NCBI GenBank assembly: GCA_012837895.1
Contig: DUQH01000114.1
Location: 62,001 to 126,000 of the forward strand
Direction: 5' to 3'
Length of the DNA stretch: 64,000 nucleotides
DNA from: Candidatus Fermentithermobacillaceae bacterium
Lineage (GTDB): Bacteria; Bacillota; Sulfobacillia; Fermentithermobacillales; Fermentithermobacillaceae
Every line of letters begins with the position of its first letter. Position 1 is the stretch's first letter. The notes under the pieces are model-generated. The model saw only the letters and a program-made list of their open reading frames with translations. It did not search any database and was not told where the DNA came from. Position numbers and translations under genes: made by a program. Shown here one piece after another: positions 53,707-62,623 of the stretch.

Positions 53707-55295
53707 TCAACCGGCCTCCCCATCATCGACGCAATAACCTCGTCAGGTTCTTGACGTTTCAGCCCCAACATGTACAGCCCGATTTCTTCCTCATCAAGCC
53801 CCTGAGCTTCGTCGAAATATGCAACAACCTGACCTTCGTACATCACAATCAGCCTGTTTGAAAGACTCATCACTTCAGTAAGGTCCGCTGATACCAAGAG
53901 CACGGCCGTCCCGATTTCAGTAGCTTCCACAAGATACTTGTGAGCGGATTCGGTAGCTCCTATGTCAATTCCACGGGTAGGCTGATTTGCAATTATCACC
54001 TGAGGTCCGGTTGAAAACTCCCGGGCTATGACAACTTTTTGAATGTTGCCGCCTGAAAGCGTACCAACCGGTTGCTGGGCGGATGAGGCCTTTATATCGA
54101 ATCTGCTGATGAGTTCCTGGCCTAACTTAGAAATCGCCTTGATGTCCAGCGAGAATCCATTGCTCACAGGCTGCTTATTGTACCGGGTTGAAATCAGGTT
54201 CTCTGATATGGAAGCCCTGGACGCCACCCCCAATACCATCCTGTCCTGGGGTATGTGCGAAAGGCCCATGTCCCTTATCTCCCCCGGGCTCTTCCCAGTT
54301 GCATCCTGCCCGCAAATCCATATCTCGCCTTTGTCACACGATGAAAGCCCGGTGATCACTTCTACAAGTTCCACCTGGCCGTTTCCCTCAACGCCTGCGA
54401 CCCCGAGGATTTCCCCTGTCCTCACCTGCAAGCTCACGTCTTTGAGTACATGGGTGCCGTCGCGCACAACATCCACGTTCTTTACCAAGAGTCTTACCTC
54501 ACTGGGACCATCTGCGGCTTTGGGCCTGAGAGCTCTAAGCACGACATCGCGGCCCACCATCATCCTGGATATTTCCTCAACAGTCACCTGGCTGGTGTCG
54601 CTGGTCCCAACAACCTTACCTGAACGCATAACGGTTACCCTGTCCGATAGCTCTTTGACTTCGCGAAGCTTGTGGGAAATGAAAATTATGGTATGCCCCA
54701 TCTTCTTGAGCGATTTGAGCGCCTCAAACAGTTCCTCGGTTTCCTGGGGCGTGAGCACAGCAGTAGGCTCGTCCAACACAAGGATATCCGAACCGCGCAT
54801 TAGCGCTTTGAGGATTTCCACCCTTTGCCTGATGCCTACAGGCACATCCCTTATCCTGGCGGCAGGATCTATAGGTAGGCCATACTTCTCCCCCAGCTCC
54901 CTGCACATTCGTTCCGCTTGTTTCCTGTCAAACCAAATCCCTTTTCCCGGTTCTGCCCCCAGCACGATGTTCTCGGCCACAGTAAGCGAAGGAGCGAGCA
55001 TAAAGTGCTGGTGAACCATGCCCACCCCGAACCTTATGGCGTCATTGGGCGACGTTATCCTCACTTCTTCGCCTTTGATGAAAATGTTTCCTTCATCTGG
55101 TTTCTCCAAGCCGAACAACACTTTCATCAGGGTGGTCTTGCCGGCGCCGTTTTCACCTACAAGTGCATGAATCTCCCCTTTGCGCACTTCAAATGTGACA
55201 TCGGAGTTGGCCACCAAGCCGTTGGGATATACTTTCGTGATTCCCTTCATCAACAAAATTGGATCTCTTGCTTGAGGTTCTGCTTGAGCCCTCAC
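53703..55295 (-). CDS. Nucleoside ABC transporter ATPase (NupO-like)
   Basis: 530 residues with two ABC domains. The first has GENGAGKTTLMKV (Walker A) and DILVLDEPTAVLTP; the second is degenerate at Walker A (AGVEGNGQVELVEV) but has LSGGNIQKVVIAREF and VIIANQPTRGIDIGA. This is the RbsA/YufO class. GAGGTG six bases before the GTG at 55295 suggests that start; another GTG lies three codons upstream. Confidence 0.9.
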   Translation of the reverse strand: MRAQAEPQARDPILLMKGITKVYPNGLVANSDVTFEVRKGEIHALVGENGAGKTTLMKVLFGLEKPDEGNIFIKGEEVRITSPNDAIRFGVGMVHQHFMLAPSLTVAENIVLGAEPGKGIWFDRKQAERMCRELGEKYGLPIDPAARIRDVPVGIRQRVEILKALMRGSDILVLDEPTAVLTPQETEELFEALKSLKKMGHTIIFISHKLREVKELSDRVTVMRSGKVVGTSDTSQVTVEEISRMMVGRDVVLRALRPKAADGPSEVRLLVKNVDVVRDGTHVLKDVSLQVRTGEILGVAGVEGNGQVELVEVITGLSSCDKGEIWICGQDATGKSPGEIRDMGLSHIPQDRMVLGVASRASISENLISTRYNKQPVSNGFSLDIKAISKLGQELISRFDIKASSAQQPVGTLSGGNIQKVVIAREFSTGPQVIIANQPTRGIDIGATESAHKYLVEATEIGTAVLLVSADLTEVMSLSNRLIVMYEGQVVAYFDEAQGLDEEEIGLYMLGLKRQEPDEVIASMMGRPVE

Positions 55296-55362
55296 GCCAT
55301 CCACCTCATCCTCTTCAAACTAGGTTAACGGGGCAGGAGGATTCCCCCTGCCCCTGAAACGC

Positions 55363-56484
55363 TTAAGGAGCTACTGAGTCACGGAGTTCCTTAACGGCAT
55401 CAGGGCCCAGTTCGAAAGCAGAAGGCACCTGTATCTCGCCTGACTTGACCTTTTCTGCAATCTCTTCCAGCTCGGCCCTCATCTCTTCGGGCACATTTCT
55501 CTCATAAAACTCATTGATGGCAAGCCCAACTGCGTCTTCTTTGAGTCCCAAGCTTTCAGCCTTACCAAACTCGAGCTTGCCTTCCTGGCAAAGCTTAGCC
55601 GCCCTGAGCAGGGAGTTGTCAACGCGCTTCAGCATGGAAGTAAGTACCAGTTCGGCCTTTTCAGGGTCTGAATCCTTGAACAACATGGCCTGGTCCGAGT
55701 CTACCCCGATGGCATACAGGCCCCGTTCCTTTGCAGCGTCAAGCTGGCCCAATCCGCTTCCACCGGCCACGTTGAACCCTATGTCTACGCCCATATCGTA
55801 CTGGGCCAGGCACATTTCCTTACCCTTAGCAGGGTCGCTGTAGGATTCAACGTAAGACACAACTACTTTGACTTCAGGGTCCACAGTCTTGGCGCCCTCG
55901 ATGTAACCCACCAGGAAGTCATTGATTACAGGTGCATCCATGCCGCCCAAGAAGCCGATGAGTTTCTGTTCATTTGCACGGGGGAGGTCAGAACCGGTCA
56001 CCATCGCAGCCAGCGCACCGGCTAGATAGGAGCCTTCGTTCTGCCTATAGAGAATCGAGTATACGTTACTGTAGTCGCCCTTTTCGTAGTCCACAGATAC
56101 GTCAAACAACACGTAGTTCTTCTCCGGGAACTTGGGAGCTACCTCCTCAATTTGCGTTTGCATGTTGAACGTTCCGGTGATGATGAGGTCCCAATCCTGG
56201 CTTGATACGTCTGTGAGGGTGGGTTCCCAGTTAGACGGATCGGTACCCATTTCGATCACCTTAATCTCCCAACCCAGTTCCTCTTTGATCATTTGCATAC
56301 CACGGTTGGCTGAATCCAGGAACGACATGTCGCCGAGGTTACCGGCGAGCAAGAGGACAGCTTTGTACTTGGATTCCTGGCCTTCACCGTTCTGAGGTTC
56401 CGGCTCTTCAGGCCCGCACCCAACCAGCATAGCAGACACAAGAAGCGCCGCTACCAACATTACTCCTATAAGTTTCTTGTTCAA
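55363..56484 (-). CDS. BMP-family nucleoside-binding lipoprotein (NupN-like)
   Basis: 373 residues. A lipoprotein signal with lipobox AMLVGC leads to the BMP/Med family fold (YKAVLLLAGNLGDMSFLDSANRGMQ, GSGLGQLDAAKERGLYAIGVDSDQAM). It would capture nucleosides outside the cell for the ATPase and permeases. TTG start with GGAGGTG seven bases upstream; a GTG three codons earlier overlaps that site. It sits 23 bp after the second nucleoside hydrolase. Confidence 0.9.
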   Translation of the reverse strand: MNKKLIGVMLVAALLVSAMLVGCGPEEPEPQNGEGQESKYKAVLLLAGNLGDMSFLDSANRGMQMIKEELGWEIKVIEMGTDPSNWEPTLTDVSSQDWDLIITGTFNMQTQIEEVAPKFPEKNYVLFDVSVDYEKGDYSNVYSILYRQNEGSYLAGALAAMVTGSDLPRANEQKLIGFLGGMDAPVINDFLVGYIEGAKTVDPEVKVVVSYVESYSDPAKGKEMCLAQYDMGVDIGFNVAGGSGLGQLDAAKERGLYAIGVDSDQAMLFKDSDPEKAELVLTSMLKRVDNSLLRAAKLCQEGKLEFGKAESLGLKEDAVGLAINEFYERNVPEEMRAELEEIAEKVKSGEIQVPSAFELGPDAVKELRDSVAP

Positions 56485-56507
56485 TCCTTGCACCTCCGGT
56501 TATCCGG

Positions 56508-57431
56508 TTATTGTTTTGCATTAATCGCATCCAAGAACATGTTTTCAATCTTGGTGCGATCGCAAGCGAGACACATTGAAACATTGCGTTTACTTCCGTC
56601 ATCCATGCGCTCGTCGATTACAGTGAGCCCTCTGCTGAACCTTCCGCCGGTCTCAACTGTAACCTTAGCTTTCACCTGTTGCGTAATCACAGTCGGGTCA
56701 ATTGCCGCGCATGCGGCCAGCAGGTCGCACAGCAGAAGCACTTCTGAGCCAAGGTAAGCTTTGGTTCTTCCCACCGAGTATTCCATAGCTTGAGCAAACG
56801 CCTTGCCCACTTCGGTTGAAGCTTTCCTGATACGGGCAATAGCTTCCGGTCCAAGCACTGTTTCAAGGCATGTCTCCCACGGGACCATAGTGATAGGTAT
56901 CCCTGACTCGAACACCACTGCAGCAGCTTCGGGGTCTGCAAATATGTTGAACTCAGCTAAAGGGCTTGTATTACCCCTGGCCCGTGAAGTGCCTGCCATC
57001 ATCACAATTTGCTTAATCCGCTTTTCCAGTTCCCTCTCTTTAGCTATAGCTAACGCCACGTTGGTAAGGGGACCTAGAGTAAGTAAGGAAACCTCGTGCT
57101 TCTTTGCAGATTCAATGATAAAATCTGCGGCATGCTGGTCTTTAGGTGCAATACCCGGTTCAGGCAGGGAGGTATTGCCGAACCCGTCTTCCCCGTGATA
57201 CTCGGCAGCATGCTCACGTTGTTGCAGAATAGGCCTGCTAGCCCCCTGATAAACCGGCACATCCGCACCCATCAGTTCAACGAGTTTGAGCGCGTTTCTG
57301 GTGGTGTGGCTTAGCCCAACGTTGCCGTGGACCGAGGTTATCCCTAAGATATCCAAAGCACCTGAGTTGACAGCCGTGATGATGGCAGAAGCATCGTCAA
57401 TGCCAGGGTCTGTGTCTATTATCCATTTCAC
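56508..57431 (-). CDS. Nucleoside hydrolase (second copy)
   Basis: 307 residues with IIDTDPGIDDASAI for calcium and ribose binding; the region after SEVLLLCDLLAACAAIDP replaces the HDALA motif of the first copy, so the two may have different nucleoside preference. GTG start with GGAGG nine bases upstream. It is the gene after ribokinase, so released ribose would be phosphorylated there. Confidence 0.87.
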   Translation of the reverse strand: MKWIIDTDPGIDDASAIITAVNSGALDILGITSVHGNVGLSHTTRNALKLVELMGADVPVYQGASRPILQQREHAAEYHGEDGFGNTSLPEPGIAPKDQHAADFIIESAKKHEVSLLTLGPLTNVALAIAKERELEKRIKQIVMMAGTSRARGNTSPLAEFNIFADPEAAAVVFESGIPITMVPWETCLETVLGPEAIARIRKASTEVGKAFAQAMEYSVGRTKAYLGSEVLLLCDLLAACAAIDPTVITQQVKAKVTVETGGRFSRGLTVIDERMDDGSKRNVSMCLACDRTKIENMFLDAINAKQ

Positions 57432-57586
57432 TTTGCTCAACCTCCGGAAATAAGCTTGTTGCATGCGTCCTCGGGAGTCTGCCTTGGTTTCCGCCTCCCA
57501 CCCCCCTTATCCCGAATCACGTTCTACCTGCTACTGAGCTATGTACCAGGTAACATCATGTTATCACATCCATGCAAAAACGAGGA

Positions 57587-58504
57587 TCAAACCTGGAGAA
57601 AAACCTCAAGCTCACGGCGTTCCGGCATAGATGTCTGTGCACCCTTGCGCGTAACTGCCAATGCACCTACTGCGTTGGCGAACCGACACGCTTCTTCCAG
57701 GGAGTTGCCTTCGCACAAGGCCACTGCCAGGCCCCCTGCAAATGCATCGCCGGCTGCAGTGGTGTCTACGGCTTGAACCCGGTGCCCGGGGATACTTCCG
57801 GAATTGCCCTCTTCAGCATAAACCAATCCCCTACCACCCAGTTTTATTACCACCGCTCTTGCACCTGCGTTGAGTAAGTCTGACGCTGCAAGTCTTGCGC
57901 TTTCCACATCCACTACTTGGCGTCCTGTCAGGAAAGACGCCTCATGCTCGTTTGGCGTGAGAATATCTATGCCCCTAAGCAACTCTTCTGACAGGGGAAC
58001 AGGCGGAGCCGGATCAAGCATTACCCTGGTGCCACACGACCTGGCAATGCTCACCGCATATTCCACTGTTTCAAGGGGTATCTCAAGTTGGAGCATGAGC
58101 ATCTTGGCTTTTTCCAGGTAGGGCCTAAGTGCGTCAACATCAGCCTTGCTGCAGTACCCGTTGGCGCCGGGGACAACTATAATCGAGTTCTCCCCTTTTT
58201 CATCCACTGTGATAAAGGCAGACCCAGTAGGTACGTCCTGCGTGGTAACGATAAGCTCATCACCCACACCGGCTGACGACAAGCTGTCAAGCACGACCTT
58301 GGAAAACACGTCGTCACCGATCCTGCCTGCCATGGCTACCTTACCGCCTAATTTCGCGGCTGCCACAGCTTGATTGGCACCTTTGCCTCCCGGAAAAATG
58401 GAAAACTCATAGCCTGGCACAGTCTCACCTTTGCCCGGCCGTCTCTTGACCGTCACTACAAAATCTACGTTCATACTCCCCAGGACAATAATGTCTCTGT
58501 TCAC
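57587..58504 (-). CDS. rbsK: Ribokinase
   Basis: 305 residues, PfkB fold. GSMNVDFVV and FPGGKGANQAVAAAKLG lead the family signature, and DTTAAGDAFAGGLAVAL carries the catalytic Asp. It makes ribose-5-phosphate from ribose with ATP. GTG start with AAGGAGG ten bases upstream. It is the first gene of the nucleoside operon and lies 155 bp before the second nucleoside hydrolase. Deoxyribose or another sugar is possible, but the context favours ribose. Confidence 0.92.
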   Translation of the reverse strand: MNRDIIVLGSMNVDFVVTVKRRPGKGETVPGYEFSIFPGGKGANQAVAAAKLGGKVAMAGRIGDDVFSKVVLDSLSSAGVGDELIVTTQDVPTGSAFITVDEKGENSIIVVPGANGYCSKADVDALRPYLEKAKMLMLQLEIPLETVEYAVSIARSCGTRVMLDPAPPVPLSEELLRGIDILTPNEHEASFLTGRQVVDVESARLAASDLLNAGARAVVIKLGGRGLVYAEEGNSGSIPGHRVQAVDTTAAGDAFAGGLAVALCEGNSLEEACRFANAVGALAVTRKGAQTSMPERRELEVFLQV

Positions 58505-58694
58505 ACCAGTGTCGCCTCCTTAGGTTAAATCTATCTCCTAAAAGAAGTCATAGGCAAGCTGTATCATCACACCAAGAGTAGACAGGCTATCCCCTCAATT
58601 CCCTCTCACTTACAGCTAAATAAGCAGTGCTCCGTGTGTCATATGTAAGTTTACGGGCATAGCGTTATGTGAAACGTTTTTTCGGAGGTGCGAC

Positions 58695-59165
58695 ATGCAC
58701 ATTCAAGGGATCTCAGCAACCATTTCCAAGGAAACCCTGGGCCGGTTCCTCAAAGGCACCAAATTTCCTGAAGGCGTAACTCTTGTGGATACCGTGCTTG
58801 CCGACAGAACCGTCATCCTGGTACTCAGGATGACGTCCTACTTCGGGATACCTGTAAGGGTCAGACTGGAGCTTGACTCTTTTGAAGGCTCAAGGATTAT
58901 TTTCAAGGCAACACCGCCTATGAAGTTTCCTGTCACCGATGTCTTGGAAATATCGCAGCCTAACGGGCCTGAGGCAACGTCCCACAACCGCTACACATTA
59001 GCTGAAATGGACCTGGTCAAACTGTCTAAGGGGATAATTAACGCAGCCACCATAAAAGACTTATCGATAAGCAGGAACGGCGTTTTCCTCCAGGTAGAAG
59101 GCATCCAAACAGATCCACACAGGCTACTTGCGCCTTTTCAGAGTTTGTCAACCAATCACAAGTGA
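58695..59165 (+). CDS. Conserved-looking protein of unknown function
   Basis: 156 residues, no recognised domain and no signal peptide or helix for the membrane. It starts MHIQGISATISKETLGRFLKG and has strand-rich stretches (VILVLRMTSYFGIPVRVRLEL) that suggest a small beta-rich fold. GGAGGTG precedes the ATG. It is divergent from rbsK and precedes the YmaF-like gene by 80 bp. Confidence 0.65.
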   Translation: MHIQGISATISKETLGRFLKGTKFPEGVTLVDTVLADRTVILVLRMTSYFGIPVRVRLELDSFEGSRIIFKATPPMKFPVTDVLEISQPNGPEATSHNRYTLAEMDLVKLSKGIINAATIKDLSISRNGVFLQVEGIQTDPHRLLAPFQSLSTNHK

Positions 59166-59245
59166 CACCAGGGTTTCATATTGTAGTTTGACATAAGTGC
59201 GATTACCGGTGCCGGCAATCCAGTGGCACCTAAGGAGGGAATTAC

Positions 59246-59710
59246 GTGGACAACACCGGCGAAGAAAGGAAAGATATTGCTGAACCATCAACCCCGAACG
59301 AGCACGTACATCATTACTACGGAAGAACCACCACAGATCATGATCACTTTCATGTGTTTGACGGTACTACCGGGCTCAATTTCGTAACAGGCGAAGGCCA
59401 CGCTCACCGCTTCAGCAACGAAACTTCAAGGGCTCACAGCCATACCCACAGAATGCACGGGAATACCTCGTTTCAGATCAGGTCATTAGGGGGGCACGTC
59501 CATCAGATTTCAGGAGCTACAAGCTTTGACGATGGGCACACCCATCGCTTTGATGTTTATAGCGGCCCCCCGGTCAGACCAAGAACGAGAAGACCCAGGC
59601 TCATGAGCCTGGGAAGATCCTCGCGGGAATCCAGAAGCGGGAAATCATCCCCGCACAGACGGCGGCGCCGCCGTTTCCGCAAGATCAGTTTATCCTCTCG
59701 GAAACGATAG
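59246..59710 (+). CDS. YmaF-like histidine-rich protein with Arg-rich tail
   Basis: 154 residues. Repeats of about 20-30 residues with HxH pairs (HVHHYYGRTTTDHDHFHVFDG, GHAHRFSN, HSHTHRMHG, HVHQISGATSFDDGHTHRFD) match the YmaF family. The last 45 residues are Ser/Arg-rich and strongly basic. Roles in metal binding or spore coat are guesses. GTG start with AAGGAGGG upstream. Its 3' end overlaps the cyclodeaminase gene by 26 bp. Confidence 0.72.
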   Translation: MDNTGEERKDIAEPSTPNEHVHHYYGRTTTDHDHFHVFDGTTGLNFVTGEGHAHRFSNETSRAHSHTHRMHGNTSFQIRSLGGHVHQISGATSFDDGHTHRFDVYSGPPVRPRTRRPRLMSLGRSSRESRSGKSSPHRRRRRRFRKISLSSRKR

Positions 59711-60317
59711 CGACTGTTTTTTCCCTAAGTTGGCAGGCCTGCTCCACCAGGCCTTCCTTTTCTTTGATCGCCTGACCGACGAAGTCCTGATCCTTGATCA
59801 TCGGGATGTTGATATCCACATTCAGCAACACAGCCCGCAAACCCGCCTCTGCAAGATATGCGGCCACGCCTGCATCGCTGATTGCCATGGTGTTTCCTAT
59901 GGGTGCCAGTTCGCACACAGTTTCAAGGAGCTCTACACACGCCCTGGCGACTTTGAGAGGAGTCTCTGTGGCTCCTTTAAGCGCTTGCTGCAGCACCGCT
60001 TCCCGTTTCTCTTTTTCTTCCGGGGTGTTCTTGGGAAGCCTGTATGCCTCCATGAACTTGCCAAACTGGCTGATATCTTCCTCAACCAGATTCTCAAAGG
60101 TTGACATAAGGCCAAGCGCCCTATCTCTGAGAGCTGTTACCTGCTCTTCCACATCCCTGTACTTCTTCTTACCGATTGTAAGATTGCCTACCATGGCTGC
60201 CATAGACGCCGCAAACGCAGCAGCTATTGCGGACACACTACCCCCACCAGGGGTAGGAGCGGAAGAAGCTGATTCCCGGAGTATTTCAGATAAACTCTTG
60301 TCAAAAAGACCGCCCAG
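59685..60317 (-). CDS. Cyclodeaminase/cyclohydrolase family protein, CTG start
   Basis: 210 residues. The family glycine motif APTPGGGSVSAIAAAFA lies at about 22-38 only if translation starts at the CTG at 60317; the first ATG/GTG in frame (60236-60242) would cut it off. GGGGAG is six bases before the CTG, and the resulting N-terminus aligns with the paralogue at 32804, also 211 codons. Its stop overlaps the YmaF-like gene by 26 bp; folD ends 15 bp upstream. Likely methenyl-THF cyclohydrolase or cyclodeaminase; which of the two is uncertain. Confidence 0.82.
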   Translation of the reverse strand: MGGLFDKSLSEILRESASSAPTPGGGSVSAIAAAFAASMAAMVGNLTIGKKKYRDVEEQVTALRDRALGLMSTFENLVEEDISQFGKFMEAYRLPKNTPEEKEKREAVLQQALKGATETPLKVARACVELLETVCELAPIGNTMAISDAGVAAYLAEAGLRAVLLNVDINIPMIKDQDFVGQAIKEKEGLVEQACQLREKTVAIVSERIN

Positions 60318-60332
60318 CGAAATCTCCCCTTT

Positions 60333-61193
60333 CTATGTTGACACTTGCTCCTTTTGCAGCTGGATTGCCTTAATCAGGTTGTTCTGCAAAAGGGCGGTAG
60401 TAAGGCTCCCAACGCCACCTGGGACCGGGGTAATCGCGGCTGCAACTTCAGACACCCCTTCAAAATCCACGTCGCCTACTGTCTTGCCATCAACCTGGTT
60501 AATGCCGGCGTCTACTGCTATCGCGCCAGGTCTGACCATATCTTTGGTCACAAGTCCGGCTTTGCCTGCTGCAGCGACAATCACGTCAGCTTTCTTTGTA
60601 TGCGAAGCAAGATCCTTGGTCCGGGTATGGCACACGGTTACAGTGGCGTTTTCATTGAGAAGCAGGAAGACCAAAGGTTTCCCTACCGTATCGCCGCGAC
60701 CGATAAGGCATACGTCCTTACCTTCTAAGGAAATCCCGTCTCTTTTCAAGATCTCGATGCAACTCTGAGGAGTGACTGGAAACAGGCCGGACTTCTGGGT
60801 AAACATCATCCCCCTGTTTGCCGGGTTTATGCCGTCAACGTCCTTCAGGGGGTCAACTGCCATCATTACACGCTGCTTGTCCATATGTTTCGGAAGCGGG
60901 AGTTCAACCATAATGCCATGGCAAGAAGGGTCTGCAGACAGTTCTTTGAGCTTGTCAATTACCTCTGATTCTTGAGCATCTCCGGGAAAAGTGAACAGTT
61001 CATAGTCTATGCCTGACTTGCGGCAAGCTCTCTCTTTCGACCTTGCATAAATCACAGAAGCAGGATCGTCCCCCACCAAGACCACACACAATTTCGGGGA
61101 AATCCCGCTTTCCTTTAACCCAGCTACCTTTTCCCTAACCTCAGACCGGATCTCAGACGCAATTTTCCGTCCGTCAATGATTCTTGCTGCCAT
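60333..61193 (-). CDS. folD: Bifunctional methylene-THF dehydrogenase/cyclohydrolase
   Basis: 286 residues with YARSKERACRKSGI (catalytic Lys region), VELPLPKHMD and the NAD(P)-binding GRGDTVGKPLVFLLL. It interconverts methylene-, methenyl- and 10-formyl-THF. AAGGAG nine bases before the ATG. It precedes the cyclodeaminase paralogue, which fits C1-folate processing. Confidence 0.95.
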   Translation of the reverse strand: MAARIIDGRKIASEIRSEVREKVAGLKESGISPKLCVVLVGDDPASVIYARSKERACRKSGIDYELFTFPGDAQESEVIDKLKELSADPSCHGIMVELPLPKHMDKQRVMMAVDPLKDVDGINPANRGMMFTQKSGLFPVTPQSCIEILKRDGISLEGKDVCLIGRGDTVGKPLVFLLLNENATVTVCHTRTKDLASHTKKADVIVAAAGKAGLVTKDMVRPGAIAVDAGINQVDGKTVGDVDFEGVSEVAAAITPVPGGVGSLTTALLQNNLIKAIQLQKEQVST

Positions 61194-61290
61194 GAACCCA
61201 AACTCCTTCCTTAACTTGTCAATTCAGTTAATTACTCGCCCGGATATCTGCTTTCGACACAGGATTGCCCCATACCTCTTGACAAAAATA

Positions 61291-61317
61291 CCGGGCCTCA
61301 TCAGATGAAAGGCCCGG
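61291..61317 (-). terminator. Rho-independent terminator after the zinc-ribbon gene
   Basis: CCGGGCCT and its complement form a stem around an 11-base loop; on the minus strand the stem is followed by TATTTTTGT. It lies 20 bp after the stop at 61337 and separates that gene from folD. Confidence 0.8.
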
Positions 61318-61336
61318 TGGCTACACGTACTCAAGC

Positions 61337-61798
61337 CTACAACTTGAGTTGATTTCCGCACTTAGAGCAGAACCTGTCATCCGCACCTGCCTGGGCGCCG
61401 CATTGGGAACAATACATGTGGGATATGACCTCATCCTGAGGCAGGTAGATATTATCAGATTCTTGTGGCACCGTTTCAGCTTCAGCTTTTTCTTCGGCAG
61501 GAGCTTTTTCAATCTCCTTCTTCTTGGCATCAATCCTGGCTTCAATATTATCTATCGCCTCAAAATGCTCGTGGAGCTGTTCAATGGTCCCGCCTTCCCT
61601 GTACAGGGTATGGGCCAAGCGGCCGATTTCTTCAAACTTTCTTGCCCGCTCGTTTTCCAGTGCCAAGAGCTCCACTTTCAACTTGCCAACCCTGGTCAAT
61701 TCCTTTGTTTCCTGTACCAGGGTCTCTGCACCGGTTCTGATCGTACGGGTCAATTTGGACAACAAGTCCCTTCCTTTGCTTTCATGCTCCTGGGACAT
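61337..61798 (-). CDS. Coiled-coil protein with C-terminal zinc ribbon
   Basis: 153 residues. A helical, charged ~105-residue part (KLTRTIRTGAETLVQETKEL, ERARKFEEIGRLAH, ARIDAKKKEIEK) precedes a zinc ribbon with two CxxC pairs (YCSQCGAQAGADDRFCSKCG). Such proteins are common but unassigned. The ATG at 61798 follows AGGAAGTGAT. A strong terminator follows. Confidence 0.75.
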   Translation of the reverse strand: MSQEHESKGRDLLSKLTRTIRTGAETLVQETKELTRVGKLKVELLALENERARKFEEIGRLAHTLYREGGTIEQLHEHFEAIDNIEARIDAKKKEIEKAPAEEKAEAETVPQESDNIYLPQDEVISHMYCSQCGAQAGADDRFCSKCGNQLKL

Positions 61799-61949
61799 CA
61801 AATCACTTCCTTTCTAACCTGTTTACCGGCTGCAGCGAAGGACTACCTCAGTAACTTCTATTTCAACTTTGCCCATTAAATTATCCATTATTGCAGCGCG
61901 TCCGGTAATCAGTCAGGCATATCCTGAGAAAATACAGCAGGCAGACTGC

Positions 61950-62159
61950 TTAAGACTTGCATGTACTGCATGTCCCGCCTGAACATGAGGCACATGAAGA
62001 TTGGCCCGCAGAACCTTTTCTCACGTTTGTTGAGAACATTGATATGAGTTTGGTAAGGTCTTGTGAGCCACACTCAGGGCAAACCGGAACGTCGTTCTTT
62101 CTGACTAGACATTCAAATACTTGGCCACAGTGCCTGCACCTGAATTCAAAGATTGGCAT
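61950..62159 (-). CDS. FmdB-family zinc-ribbon protein
   Basis: 69 residues. MPIFEFRCRHCGQVFECLV and VPVCPECGSQDLTKL give two CxxC pairs of the FmdB type, and a short Cys-rich tail (CASCSGGTCSTCKS) follows. FmdB proteins are presumed regulators or metallochaperones; the role is unknown. Confidence 0.85.
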   Translation of the reverse strand: MPIFEFRCRHCGQVFECLVRKNDVPVCPECGSQDLTKLISMFSTNVRKGSAGQSSCASCSGGTCSTCKS

Positions 62160-62213
62160 GAGATACCGCCTCCTGCCAATAGTTTAGATGGAGCTTGCCG
62201 GTTCTGCAAACTC

Positions 62214-62501
62214 TCATTCCAAACGTTTTTCACGTTTTTCTGCATCCTTGAGCAGTGTGTCCAGAAGGGTGATTACTTCCTCAGTGGTGCCTCCACCGGT
62301 GTAAATCAGGGGTTCACAATTCCACCTTGTGATCACGTTAAGCAATTCTTTTGCCATAGATTCAATGTCCTCAGCCAGTTCTATAGCTTTGGCCGAGTTT
62401 ATGTCTTCGCTTGATTTGACTGCCTCCGATAACAGGTTGGCAGCTTCTGCAATATCTTCCAACCGGTCAAGGAAAACTCCCACACGCAGAAACCTCGACA
62501 C
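62214..62501 (-). CDS. Small helical protein of unknown function
   Basis: 95 residues, mostly helical, with ERLEDIAEAANLLSEAVKSS-like stretches; no recognised family. The GTG at 62501 follows GGGGGG by seven bases and is preferred to one seven codons upstream. It is 54 bp upstream of fmdB on the same strand and divergent from the coiled-coil gene at 62624. Confidence 0.6.
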   Translation of the reverse strand: MSRFLRVGVFLDRLEDIAEAANLLSEAVKSSEDINSAKAIELAEDIESMAKELLNVITRWNCEPLIYTGGGTTEEVITLLDTLLKDAEKREKRLE

Positions 62502-62623
62502 TCTTCGACCCCCCTTTGTCACATTTCGCTGCCGTTGCTGGATTTCCTTTAGTTATGACCCGGTTTCCTAATAAGAAAACCAAAAAAGAAAACACTAAGA
62601 ATGACATAGAAAGGGGGGGTTTT

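Noticed and set aside
54043-55014. 323-codon antisense ORF inside the ATPase gene
   Set aside because: Composition is a low-bias shadow of the ABC gene; no ribosome site.
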